A stretch of 64,000 nucleotides of DNA from positions 181,424 to 245,423 of the forward strand of contig NW_013171818.1 of assembly GCF_000151665.1 (NCBI RefSeq), in the 5' to 3' direction. A model generated the notes under the pieces. That model did not search any database. It was not told where the DNA came from and saw nothing but the letters and a program-made list of their open reading frames with translations. The position numbers and the translations under genes are program-made. Below are positions 9,598 through 20,685 of this stretch, in pieces. Position 1 is the stretch's first letter. The number at the start of each line of letters is the position of its first letter. The DNA comes from Blastocystis hominis (taxonomy: Eukaryota; Sar; Bigyra; Opalinata; Blastocystidae).

Positions 9598-11146
9598 ATG
9601 AATAATGCAGGGGCGAATAAACTTGATTCCATGCTCTCATATGTGTCCGGGAGAGATGGGAGCCATGGACCAAATTTATTTGATAAAGGTGATTATAGTT
9701 AATTCGTTGATGATGTTTCAGAAGTTGGGTCATGGTTGATGATGGCAACAGAATTAGTTCCTCAAACATCCAATCTAGATTCGACATTTCCAGTAGATTC
9801 TGGGAAGCCAGGTTCATTCACATTCGGGGCGTCATCGAATAGAGGAAGACACCCTTCCATTTCCAGCGAATCCTGAATTTGATGCTATTGGTTTCAATAG
9901 CGGCTCTCCGTTTTTTCCGCCGAATCTGTTGCCGCCGTCCCCTTTTGTTGGATCGAAAAGTCCTTTCCGAAAGGATTCCTTGGACTTGATGGCGTTGCCT
10001 AGCCCCGTTTTGAATAGTTCCACAAAGCCAGAAACGCTGTCTGAGGGTTCTATTTCGATGTCAGGTGCCCCAAGCTTTTTTGACACTTCTTCCGCTGGGC
10101 AATCTGATATTTTTTCGAATCTCCCATCCCTGGAGCCGATCCACCCCCTGAAACGAGAGCCCGATTATTCCGTGACCTCCACGCCGGTAGACGAGGAATA
10201 CGAGGACGAGGCGTCCGCCAAGCGCCAACGGCGCCTCGCGAAGAATCGAGAGATCGCCAAGAATTGTCGTCGTCGCAAGAAGGAGCGGAAAGCAGCGATC
10301 CAGGAAGAAGTACTTTCAATTCATTCGAACTCGAGTGATTCTCTGTAGATCCTGCAGCTGCGCGAGGAGAACGGGAAGCTTCGTCAGCAATTGGAGAACA
10401 TGAGCAGCCAAATGTTCCAGAGCAAGCAGAGCGAGGAGGAGCACGCAGCCTTTCTGCAGCGACTGAAGCAGGGCATCGAGGCGCACGACGAAGCGAGCAT
10501 TCTGCGCGAGATCAAGGAGTACTATCGGCTGTGGAGCGAGTACGGGCAGGAGCGCAGCGCGGCGTGCCAGCTGTATTTGGAGCAGCTGAAGATGCTGCTG
10601 CTGCCGACACAGGTAGGAAGAGAGAGGCGGAGGAGAGGATGATGATGATGATTAGATGACGAAGATGTGTTTGTGGTCTATGGGTCAGGAAGACGAGTTT
10701 TACGACGAGAAATTGAATCAGATGAAGTACGGAGGCGGAATCTGGAACTTGCTGACATCGGTAATGCATGTTCGTGTTCTACCCAAAAATCTGAAATCTA
10801 GCTCTCAGACGAGCAGAAGAAGCGGATTGTGGGGAGTCGCGGGGGTCTGCTGCGTCAGCAGGAGAACATCTCGTCGATCCTGGACATCGTGGACAGCGTG
10901 CAGAAGAAGATGAAAGACAACATCGAATCGATGCACGAGCAGATGAAGGGCATTCTCAGCGTGCTCACGCCGCTGCAGCAAGCCAAGTTCCTCCTGTGGG
11001 TGGAGGAAGGGATGAGCGGCCCGGGGATCATTTGCACGCTGCGCAGAGTGCTGGAGATGCAGAGAGAAGGGCAGAGAGAAGGGCAGGGAGGCGAGGCGGA
11101 GGACGAACAGTCGCAATCGCGATCGATGTCGGAGTTGGAAGGGTAG
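9598..11146 (+). CDS. bZIP transcription factor
   Basis: Six exons are joined by introns at 9689-9721, 9812-9842 (31 nt), 10310-10348, 10613-10655 and 10761-10801. The N-terminus is Ser/Pro/Phe-rich with acidic stretches, like an activation domain. The basic region reads KRQRRLAKNREIAKNCRRRKK, and a leucine zipper follows across the exon junction (ILQLREENGKLRQQLENM). The C-terminal half is the long helical domain seen in stramenopile bZIP proteins, with LSDEQKKRIVGSR and LTPLQQAKFLLWVEE segments. A CRE palindrome sits just upstream of the start. The encoded stop is TAG at 11144-11146, followed by an AAGA-rich run and TGTTTGTT. It is expected to act in the nucleus as a dimer. Confidence 0.9.
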
Positions 11147-11207
11147 AAGGCGGCGAGAAAGAAGAAAGAAAGAAAGAAAGAAAGAAGGGGTTGTTTGTTG
11201 CGCGATT

Positions 11208-11225
11208 TGTTTGTTCGAACAAACA
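11208..11225. terminator. Palindromic poly(A)-site motif shared by two convergent genes
   Basis: TGTTTGTTCGAACAAACA is a perfect palindrome carrying the TGTTTGTT octamer on both strands. The bZIP gene ends 61 bp to the left and the minus-strand gene ends 4 nt to the right, so one site can serve both genes. In Blastocystis TGTTTGTT lies a few bases downstream of the poly(A) site. Confidence 0.6.
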
Positions 11226-11229
11226 GGCG

Positions 11230-11844
11230 AAGCGTCGTGGAGGCGGGAATGCATACCGGCCTCGCTGATGTCGCGGATTTGCTTCATTTGCGTGATCATC
11301 GCGTCCGCGTTGAAGATGTAGTCCGGATGCACCCAGATCGGGGGAGGAACGTCCGTGCCCGACTGCTCCTTCTTATTCTGGGAGTGAAAAAAGGCAAGAG
11401 AGATGTACGAAGAGCGAAAAACCCTTCTTGGGACGACGATCTTGACATGTATTGAATACTGTTGTGCATTGCTCTTCAAAACGGTTCAGAGAAGACTCCA
11501 CCTCGTCCAAGGCTTTCTATTGAAATCACAAGAAACACAGGGAGACACACATCGACAAAATCAATGATCGGGAAAAAGCAATTCGCTTCTTCCACCTTCT
11601 TCACAATGCCGTTGATTAGCACACGCCGCTGTTCAAGAAACTCGTCAACTAACTAAACGGTATTATCCAGACGAATCTCTACTGATTGTGGAATGACGCT
11701 CGTTTCTAGATTCGATTTATATTCAACTATCTTTCTTTGAGACTCATCAACCAAGTTCGTTAATTCGGCTATCAGCTGTACGAATTTCTCGTACATCTCT
11801 TTATATAGCTGATCTTGCACCTCTCCAATCTGTTTACTACTCAT
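11230..11844 (-). CDS. Small helical/coiled-coil protein, no encoded stop
   Basis: The first exon (11844 leftwards) begins MSSKQIGEVQDQLYKEMYEK and ends in LDNT. A 30-nt intron is followed by RRVLINGIVKKVEEANCF, a 34-nt intron, KALDEVESSLNRFEEQC, a longer intron of about 83 nt, and a last exon with TDVPPPIWVHPDYIFN and ITQMKQIRDISEAGMH. All joins keep frame. It is mostly helical and charged. The layout (helices plus a PPP segment) recalls small Mediator subunits, but I cannot assign it. No stop codon is encoded before the palindromic TGTTTGTT. An in-frame T at 11230 followed by four bases and then TGTTTGTT would give TAA on polyadenylation. Confidence 0.55.
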
Positions 11845-12167
11845 TGGTAGAAGATTATGTGATGGAATCTACTCTCTTGTAATGTTCACAAATAGAATCG
11901 ACAAAATTCATAACATTGTATTGCAGTTATTTTGGTTGTTAGTACGATCCTTAGTGTCGTATCCGAATCCTATTACCCAATCATACCCTTCTTAATCGTT
12001 TGTTGATACTAATAAGCAAAAACTACTCATGTTTATTCCTAATTCAAAAATAGATCGTATTTTTGCCATTCATTTTCTATCGATTTTCTCCTTAACTATT
12101 CTGCTATTTTTGGAGGGTAAGGTATTTTTGATTTGGTCATCGAGTTTGTAATCTAATGTCTTTTAGA
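11845..12167. other. Divergent intergenic spacer
   Basis: Short AT-rich spacer between the minus-strand coiled-coil gene and NDUFA5. No frame or motif is recognised; it presumably holds both promoters. Confidence 0.5.
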
Positions 12168-12615
12168 ATGTTTGTCTCGAGGGTTCTTTGTACTACACTG
12201 AAGCGAACGACCGGACTCGTCGGAGTTCCCGTGATTCCCAATGCCCGATCGGTGCTGATTGAACTGTATGATAAAACACTGGAAAATGTGAAGGTGGGAA
12301 GGCGTTTGGAATGCGCAGCTAATTTTTAGAAGATCCCTGCGAACACCGAATATAGAAAGAATGTGGAGGCGTTTACCAAATATAGAAAGAACGTAGTTGA
12401 ACAAAATGAAGATGTATTTTCTTTTTGAGTTTTTAAAATCATTTCCAGATCAAGACAATCGAGCGAATTATTGGCTGTGGTCAAGTGGAGGAGTTGGTGG
12501 AACAAGCCAACGATGAACTCTCGCTGATTGAGGATTATTATCGTGGAGCATTCTCGAATTGTGTCATTGTGTAGAGTACAGAATCTGGGAAGGTCCGAAG
12601 GTCGAGGAGCCCTGA
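12168..12615 (+). CDS. NDUFA5: NADH dehydrogenase (complex I) subunit NDUFA5/B13
   Basis: An accessory subunit of the matrix arm of respiratory complex I. Four exons join in frame across introns at 12294-12329, 12414-12448 and 12543-12574 (32 nt). The family core is clear: KRTTGLVGVPVIPNARSVL, then KIPANTEYRKNVEAFTKYR and VEELVEQANDELSLIEDY. The last tiny exon gives the conserved aromatic-acidic tail (YRIWEGPKVEEP) before the TGA at 12613-12615. The N-terminus is short and basic, as expected for an organelle-targeted protein. TGTTTGTT follows at 12636. Blastocystis-type mitochondrion-related organelles retain complex I, so the gene fits. Confidence 0.93.
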
Positions 12616-12717
12616 ATGTTCTTTTACTTTTTGCTTGTTTGTTCACAAACGGAGCGCTGCGCGTTTCTGTGCAATTGCGTTAGCTTGTTTTCTTTATAGT
12701 TTCTCTTTCTTCTTGCC

Positions 12718-13468
12718 ATGTTTCGTTGCACTGCTAAACTGGTGAAACTACTAGCGAAAGGACAGGTGGCTGTATGGAAACGAACGACTTTTGACCGTGA
12801 ATTGTGGCATTCGTTTTCTTCTGCAGAGTGTTCTGTGTTTCGTGTAGGCTACTCTGGTCTCCATCGATCCTAGTCGGCATTCAATCAATATTCCAGTTGC
12901 CTTCGCCAAAACAGTCGTTTCTATGTTATGACCCTATCTACCTACGCAAAGTCAAAGTATAAGATTCAAAATGCATGGGATCGGCTTGTAAACGGAGAAA
13001 GAGTGATGGATGCTGCTCGGGTTGCCTTTATGGTGTGTGAAGTGCATTCTGTTCATGAATAGATTACAAACAGCATGAAGCAAGAGCTGGCCAACCTGAA
13101 CTACCCCTCAGAAGAAATCAACCAATTGAAACCTTCTCATGCTCAATATGTTTTTAGTTTCGTACCCTTCTCCTTATCGATAGATTCTGTCGAATGAGAT
13201 TCCCTACGAAACCTGGCAGTCTTCCAAGAGCGAATTGATTGAAAAGTGTGAAGAAATCGAAAGAAAACAAGTAGAAAAAGAATCGGATGGAGCGGAGCAG
13301 ATGAGTAATGACGACACAAATAAGGCTTTGAGCAGCACGAGCTCTGCGATCGTGGTGGTTGGCGAAAGCCAGTCAGATTCTTTCGGTTTGACAGACGGTA
13401 CAGACACACATAACACCTCCCAATTGGGAAGTTCTGCAAACGAGTCGTCGTTGATGAAGGCGGTTTGA
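12718..13468 (+). CDS. Unknown protein with possible organelle-targeting N-terminus
   Basis: Exons at 12718-12843, 12874-13032, 13063-13149 and 13184-13468 are joined by introns of 30, 30 and 34 nt, all in phase 0. The N-terminus is basic and amphipathic (MFRCTAKLVKLLAKGQVAVW), compatible with import into a mitochondrion-related organelle. The central part is conserved-looking and helical (NAWDRLVNGERVMDAARVAF, then ELANLNYPSEEINQLKPSHA). The C-terminal third is low-complexity, acidic and Ser/Thr-rich. I do not recognise the family. The stop is TGA at 13466-13468. Confidence 0.65.
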
Positions 13469-13598
13469 GGGTGTGCGTCTGATGATTTTGATTTTGATTT
13501 GGACGATTAGGAGGGAATGAAGTCGGAGTGTTAAAGCGTGAGCAAGGTTACGTAGTTAGTTTCTGGGTTATGGGTTGTTTTTTTCATTGAAATAAAAA

Positions 13599-14500
13599 TA
13601 GAATTTACTGGAAGAAAGGCCACCCGCCGTAGAATAGTGTCTTTGAATTTTCTCTACCCGTAGCACCATTTGGAAGTCCCTCTCAACCTTTAATAATGTG
13701 TTCTCTATCTTAAAAGGCAAGATTTTTCGCTCTACTGGATCTTTCAACGGGAACCACCAATCAAAAAGAACGAAGTGTGGAAAATATTTGAGGTATTTGT
13801 AATCTTCATTTTTTTATGCAATTAGTTGACCCAAATTATGAGAATTTATCCGATTAACTCTACGATGCTCTCGAGCACCAATGCTAAGGTCTGTCGACAG
13901 TGTCATCGGACCAAGCCCATTCGTAACTTTATTAGCAAAAATAACATGGGGATATGTATTATTTGCAGTACATGTCGCGAAAACCAAATGAAACGTTATT
14001 ATGGTAATGTGTTCGTTTGAGGCTGTAAGGGCGTAGATAAGAAGAGGAGGCTCCAAGAAAGTCTTCTTTTGAATTCAGGAAGGGGTAGTGAAACACAAAG
14101 GAACACTACTAATATTCCCTCTTCCATATCACCATCACCATCACCCACTCAGAAACCATGCCTATCGCCCAGTGGGTCGTCGTATCAAGTGCAGATTGTG
14201 TCCCAGTCCTTTAGTAGTGAACATACTAGTGTATCTGACAGAGCTTTTCCTGTCCCTTACTCTGTATGGATCCCAGTGAAGCAGTTTGAAGCTGGTTCAT
14301 TTGGAAGTGAAATTTACGTAGCTAAGTTATTACACAGCCCGCTTAAGATCCTTACCTCTGACAGGATGTGCAAAGGATCTTATGCACAGGCCCAATCCTC
14401 CTATCAGCCAGTCGAAAGCGCTTATCCCTCTAAAAGTCGAGTTATTGACTTGAGTCCTGTGTGCAATGATAGCATACAATCTTATGAAGCTCAGGTTTAA
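13599..14500 (+). CDS. Zinc-binding (CxxC...CxxC) protein, 5' end unresolved
   Basis: The clear part is an exon at about 13834-14002 with CRQCHRTKPIRNF and CIICSTCRENQ, i.e. paired CxxC motifs of the kind seen in Stc1-like and related nucleic-acid-associated zinc modules, followed by a basic KRYYDKKRRLQ. Intron 14003-14035 (33 nt) leads into a long Ser/Pro/Thr-rich, probably disordered tail ending in TAA at 14498-14500. Upstream, short exons with aromatic-rich sequence (DFSLYWIFQREPP) join in frame across short introns back to about 13600, but I could not place the start codon. TGTTTGTT lies at 14565-14572. A nuclear or RNA-related role is only a guess. Confidence 0.6.
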
Positions 14501-15134
14501 GTTTTTTATCAAGGAAGCCATGCTTACTGCGAAAGCTCATAGATTAGTAACTTCTCACACCTTTTGTTTGTTTCACTCATTCTCTCGTTTTGTCTGTGTA
14601 TGATGCGCTATCTGGGAAGCTGAGAAAGTGCGTTTATTTGATGTTTACACAACGACTTTCAAAACTGAAACTCCTCGATGTGTTTTGTCTTGAACAATGC
14701 GTATTCTTGCTACATATTTTCTTGTTTTTTGTATCATAGTGAATGAATAAATGGGTGCGCACATTTCTTCTCTTTCTAGGTGAGTTTTTTGAATTGAGAT
14801 TGAATTGCAGGAGTTGTTTTGTGTTGCAGTCCTAGAGAGAATCCTTACAATCTATTTATTTTATTTAAATCGAATCCAGCGTCCCAGGTGCTGACAATTC
14901 TTGAAGTGGAGTCTGCAGAAACTGTTTTCACTATAAACGGATACGGGAAAGATAATACATACTATGTTACAACACTTTGCCTGAGTCCAAAACCTTATCA
15001 CGTTGTTGTGAGTGATAGGTAGATTCTGTGTTAGCGTGGATAACGAATTAGTCTTCGAAGTAGCTGGGAAGAGGGTTCTTACTTCGTGATAAGTACATTG
15101 CAGAGGATAGAGCTGTTGCGAGGAACTTGCGATT
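14501..15134 (+). other. Spacer with probable first exon(s) of the large surface glycoprotein
   Basis: Positions 14501-14760 look non-coding. From about 14810 to 15010 there is an open stretch ending in VTTLCLSPKPYHVVVSDR, which resembles the CLPxG.Y.LQ.-type segment repeated later in the large surface protein. It is probably that gene's first visible domain, with short introns before and after. The start codon was not determined; an ATG at 14751 is out of frame with this stretch as I joined it. Confidence 0.4.
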
Positions 15135-18100
15135 TTGGGGGGAACCAAGTTTTTTATTTTTTTCGTAAGTTTTGTTGCTTTTTATTTTTTATGTGCAGCA
15201 CATATCCTTATTCTCCCGAATCAAAGCTGGAAGTTTTCTGATGGTCCCGTTTCATCGGACTGGACACAGCCAGACTTCGACGATCGTGCCTGGCTAGTCA
15301 AGCAAACCGAGTTCCCCCTGTACTCTGGGTCTCGCTATTACCGCTTTTCGGTCACAGTGAATACTTCATCCTTTCAAACTTCTGGCTCTGCTATGTTTTG
15401 TGTCGCCTCGCGCGACGTTTCTTCGCTCTTTCTTAACGGGAGAGCGATCTTCGAGCGTCTGAATACCACGCTGTCCAACACGAGATCGCATGATGATGAT
15501 CATGTCTCTTCTAACAATACCGATTCTTCTTCTTCTTCTTCTACAGGAAACTACGATAATTCAACGCAATTCCAATCGCCCAATCGTTGTTTTCAGTACT
15601 CCATCCCCATCCATTGGCTGCAATCCACGATCACCCTCGCCGTCCAATCAGATTCCGCCGTGACGCAGCCAATCGCCGACCACTTCGATCTGACGCTGGT
15701 GGCGATTCCCGAGACCTCGAACCGTCTTGGTGAGTCCGTGGTGTCGAGTCTGCATAACCGCGATTATTACAGCAATCCGTTGGAGAAGGCGTGGGACGGG
15801 AGTCGCGTGTCGTTCTGGAAGTCGATCGGCGACACGACGGAGTTCGTGGTGACGTTCGAGGCGAATCGGTAGAGGATGCGGAGCGAGGCGATGAGGCGTA
15901 GATTCGAGTACGTGAACGGGTACGCGATCACGTCGGGGAGGCAGAAGGAGTTCGATCCGGTGCGGTGGCAGGTGCGAGGATGCGTGAGGGAGGCGGAGGG
16001 AGAGAAGAAGGGGGTGGATGGTGTGCGAAGGAAGACAAGGAAGGAAGCAGGGAGGAAGGCGTTGAATGGTTCTTCTGGCAGTTCGTTGAAGGACGTGGCG
16101 AAGGTTTCTTTGAATCATTCAGCCGGAAAGCTGCGGAGTGAATCAGCGAAGTCGCCATTCATTGACCCATCAGGCAATTCATCGAACTCTTCAATGAATC
16201 ATTCAGCCAACAATTCATCGAACTCTTCATTGGATCATTCATCGAGCAATTCATCGAACTCTTCAATTAGCAATTCATCCAGCAATCCATTGAATGACCC
16301 ATCAAACTCTTCCTCCAGCAATTCTCTGAGAGACTCATCCATCCATTCCTCATCGAACCATTCATCCAATGCATCACCCCTCACTTCCTCGTCGTCTTCT
16401 TCGAATGACGGCTGGCTCTGCGATCTCTTGGACGAGCGGAGCGACGCTCTGTGGCAGGGCGGCACCCACACTCTCCGATTCGCCATGAACACGCACGCCT
16501 CCTCCTATCAGCGCTACCGCCTCGACTTCCGTCCCTCTTTCTCCCCATCTCTCATTCCTAGTCGGCGCATCCCACGAAATCTGGCTCGCCGAGATCCAAT
16601 TCTTCGCTTCTTCTTCTCCTCCTCAGCCCATTCTTCGCTACTCCAAGTCTTCCTATTCCTTCCTCTGCTTCTACGACACCGTCGATATCGCGCCCATCTC
16701 CCCAGGATTCCAGGACTTCGCCGTCGAACCCGGCCTCCCCGCGGGAATCTCCCTCGACCGCGTCACAGGAGAGATCGAAGGCGTGGTCTCCGAGCCGTCG
16801 AGCGCGGTGTATCGCATCGAAGCGCGCGACCGAATCACGCGGGAAGTCGCGCGCGTGAACCTGACGATCACGTTCGAACGCTGCCCGACGGACTCGATGC
16901 TGCTCGAGATCGCGCAGATCAGCCATCTGAACAGTGGAACCGAACAGTGGAAACTCGTCCTCCTCCCAACCACCAATGAAACCGCCATCAACGAAGAAGA
17001 AATCGTCATTGGAGAGGGCAGAGGCGTGGACTGCGGTCCCTCGACGCTCCAGGTTTCGCGGTTTTTCTGCCTTCCGCCGGGTCGGCAGTTCGCGATTCAG
17101 CGTCGTCTCCGCGCGGATGGCGCGGCTTCGCGGACAGGCCGCTTGACGGTGCGTTCACATGAGGCGTTCCGCACGTCGACGCGCGCGTGGAGCACGCTGG
17201 CGCAGCTTGGGTTCGACGTGTGCGCGACGGAGTGGTCGAGCGAGGCGTCTGCGTTCGGCGTGGACGAGTGCGCGACGTTCCGGTTCGCATCGAGTCCGCT
17301 GCTGTCGCGGACGAGCGAGTGGAGTCTGAACGGAGACAGCAAGGTGGACTGCAGCTGGTTCGAGGAGGACTTCGAGGAGGACTGGCGGTGGCACAGAGTC
17401 TCCATGGAAAGCCTCGAGTACGCAGGGACCTTCCATCTCCGCGGCTGGTTCGACGTCGCCAAGCGCGAGCTCGAGGCCGTCGACCTGCTGCTAGCGCACA
17501 CCGGCACGGTCTGGGCCGCGCTGAACGGCGCGTACCTCTTCGACCGCGTCTGCAGTCCGCAGAGCGTCGTCACCGTCCGGATCTCCGCCGACCGTCTGCG
17601 CGACGGTCGCAATCTTCTCGCCCTCCGGCTAGTGCGAGGCTGGACGCAGCCCAGCGCCGTGCAGAGTGTACTGCTCCGCGCCGTGCTCAGCCGCGAGCCG
17701 CTCTGGGTGGGCGGAGAGCTGGTCTCGATGAGCGCGTCCTCGTCGCTCCCCGACTTCTACCCGCTTCTCGCGATCGACGGCGACCCCTCCACGCTCTGGA
17801 AAGGGAAACTGGAGAACGGCTTCGCCGTGCTCAAGGCCAGCTTCCAGTCCTCTCTGGCTATGGGTATCAGTGCTTACTGCCTCACCGCGTCGCCTAGCGA
17901 GCTGGAGACCGCGCCTACGGGGTGGAAAGTCCGCGTGCAGAGCGCCGATCTCGCCTGGCGCGCGCTGCAGACGCAGAGCGCCGTGTGGTTCGCGCACCGC
18001 GGCGAGAAGCGCTGCTTCCCGGTGACCGACCGCGCGATGCAGAGCCGCGTGCTGATCGCCATCGAGTTCCTCTTTTTCGGCAATGCCTGGCAGACCGAGG

Positions 18101-20685
18101 TGAGCATTGCCGAGCTCCAGGTGCGGACTCTGGCCTTCGACCGCGTGGAGCGGCCGCCCTTCGCCTACCCGCGGGACACCGTCGAGTTCGTTTTGGGCGT
18201 CGACTTCCCGCGCATCGACACGCCCGGCGGGTTCTACACGTCCTTTCTCACCAGCTCCCCATTACCCGCGGGGATTTTCCTGGACTCGGGGAACGGCCGG
18301 TTCTTCGGCACTTCCCAGCTGCCCCTCTCTTCCTCTGGGGATTCTTCTGTGGATTCTTCTGTGGATTCTTCTAAGGATTCTTCTAAGGATTCTTCTAAGG
18401 ATTCTTCTAAGGATTCTTCTTTGACCTCTTCTTTGGCCTCTTCTTTGGCCTCCTCGGTGGCTTCGGTGCGTCCGTTCCGCGTGGTTGTGCAGGCGGACGC
18501 CGACTCCACTCGCTGGACCACAGCGATCACGCTGGTGCCGTCTGTCTGCGCGGCGCCGTCGTCCCTCGTGACCGTCTCGCTAGAGCACATCGAGAACGTG
18601 CAGGCCTTTCTCTCCTTCTCGCTCTGGTCCGCGGACGCCCAGCTCCTTTCCGAGACGCTCGTCTCCTCCACCACCGCCAGTCCCTCCTTCTCCCGCGCCT
18701 TCTGCCTCCCCCGCGGGGACTACCTCCTCCAATTCGCCGACGCCAGCAACGCCGGCTTCCTCTCCACCACCTTCACGCTCGCTACCGACGGCGTGTCCCT
18801 GGCGCACGGCTTCTTCAACCCAGGCTTCTCCTCTCCGCGCATTCCTTTCCACGCTGGGCTTCTCCTCCCCCGCGGATCGCTCTGGCACTTCTCCTTCGAC
18901 GCCTCCGCCGAGCCTCCGCCCGCCTGGTTCCGCGTCCTCGACCCTCTCCACGAGCCCTGGCCCGCCGCTCGCCCCGGCGCCTTCCCCGCCTCCCCGACCG
19001 CGCGCACGCAGTACTACAAGACCCTCCTCGACGTGGGATCCCACGCTCTCGACCTCCTGCCCTACGTCGCCATCGAGGTCCAGATCGTCGTCCGCGGGGG
19101 ATTCGCGCTCTATCTCGCCGGTCGGGAGCTCCTGCGCCACCGCCTCCCCGCGGGGAACCTCTCCAAAGACACGCTCCCGCTGCGGGAGTTCGCGCAGCCG
19201 GAGACGGTTTCCGCGGTTCTCCCGCTGCAGTTCGTGGGGCTCTCGACCGACCCCGCGGTTCTGGCGGTGGAGGTGCATGAGTCGGTTCCCCGCGGTTCTG
19301 TGTTCGATCTGTGGGCGACGCTGCTGCGGGACGAGTCGTTCAGACCGCTGGGAGGCGTGGTGCGAGCGAGCGCGGCGGCGATGGCGGGACACGATGCGGC
19401 GCTGGCGGTAGACGGAGAGTACTACGATTATGCGGGGTTTGAAGAAGCGGCGGTGACGGTCGAGATCGATTGGGAGGAAAAGCGGTACGAGTACGTGTCG
19501 AGGGTGTGCGTGTTTGCGAGCAATCACGCGGGAGCGGACCCTCACTGGATGACCGTGCTGGGAGGAAATCGTGGAAACGGGGAAACGGTGGAGTGGAGGG
19601 AGCTGCTGATGACGAAGGAGGTGGCGTTCGAGAAGGTGGCGTTCGGACAGCGGCAGTGCTTCGATTTCTATAACGATGGCGTGTTCTCGATGCTGCGGAT
19701 CCGGCTGGAGCAGACGGACTTCAAGCAGAGCGTGGAGGTGGCCGAGCTGGAAGCCCAGGCCGTGCGGCTGGACGGGTTTTGCGAGGATCCTGAGGAGAGA
19801 AGTGTGGAAATGGTGGAAATGGTGGAAATGGTGGAAATGGTGGAAGAAAAAGGGGAAAGCGAGGGGAAGGAGGATGGAAAGCGGGCGATGAATCGACCGT
19901 CCCAACCATCCATGAAGCCAGCAGCAGCAGCAGCAGCAGCCAATTCGATGAGGTCCAGAGAGCCTTCAACGACTCCACAATCCAAATCATCCATCAAATC
20001 ATCCATCAAATCATCATCCTTCAATTCGATGGATTCTCAATCCCAATCCCAATCCTCTTCTCGCACGCCCAGCGGGCACTGGAAGGACTTCGGCTGTCCC
20101 TCGCTCTACGAGGGCCGTCTGCTCCGCTTCTGCGACGCGGGCGCCTGGACCGAGTCCCTCGACCTCTGCATGCCCAAAGCGCCCGCCAGCTTCCGCTACG
20201 CTGCCTCGCTCTTCTACATCCCGCGCCATCGCCATGTCTCGCTCGCGCCCTCCGTGCTCGGCGTCGAGCTCCTCTTCACCGCCAGCGACATTCCCGCGGG
20301 ACTCGTCTTCCATAACGAGAGCGGCGTGTTCGAAGGCGAGTATCGAGAGAGTCGAAGCGTCGTGGAGGTGGAAGTGGAGGTCCGGAACGCAGGGGGAGCG
20401 CAGAAGCTGACACTGACGTTCTGTTTAGTGAATAATCGAGAGGAGTGGATGCTGGGACTCGCGTTGCTGAGTGTGGTGTGTCTCGTGGTGCTCATCATGT
20501 GGCTGTGTGTGGTGATGCGGAGAAGTGAGGAAGTGGTGGAACGAGAAGCGGAAATGTCGCATTTGAACACGAATCGCGTGCCGAAACGAATGTTGCCTTT
20601 GCTAGTTTGTTGTGTTTGTGAGAGACTCGAACAAACAGGGAAAAATACATGGTCTTCGGTCTCTTTCTGGCTCTTCTGCTCGTAG
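15135..20685 (+). CDS. Very large type I surface glycoprotein, adhesin-like
   Basis: About 1800 residues, read through introns at 15165-15198 (34 nt), 15869-15901 (33 nt) and 16531-16561 (31 nt). The ectodomain holds discoidin-like (F5/8 type C) segments (YQRYRLDFLGASHEIWLAEI; LAIDGDPSTLWKGKL), three putative-Ig/He_PIG-like repeats (LPAGISLDRVTGEIEG; LPAGIFLDSGNGRFFG; IPAGLVFHNESGVFEG) and CLP.G repeats. A Ser/Asn region near 16.1-16.4 kb is dense in N-x-S glycosylation sequons. A single membrane helix lies near 20.45-20.51 kb, followed by a short basic/acidic tail. It is much richer in G/C than its neighbours and contains several in-frame microsatellites. The 5' end is unresolved, and the true 3' end may be near 20600, where T-GTTG-TGTTTGTG occurs in frame. 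Confidence 0.75.
18340..18450 (+). repeat. In-frame 15-nt repeat encoding DSSxDSSK
   Basis: GATTCTTCT(G/A)(T/A)G-type units repeat about six times inside the large surface protein and encode a Ser/Asp/Lys-rich linker; GCCTCTTCTTTG units follow. It is likely to vary in copy number between strains. Confidence 0.7.
19805..19845 (+). repeat. In-frame GTGGAAATG repeat encoding VEM units
   Basis: Four to five tandem copies of a 9-nt unit lie in the large surface protein, just before a GCA run encoding poly-alanine at about 19920-19940. Microsatellite-like, in frame. Confidence 0.7.

Noticed and set aside
18580-19905. A 441-codon open frame on the minus strand
   Set aside because: It is antisense to the large surface glycoprotein, whose plus-strand reading has clear domains. 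Long antisense frames arise from the GC-rich codon pattern.
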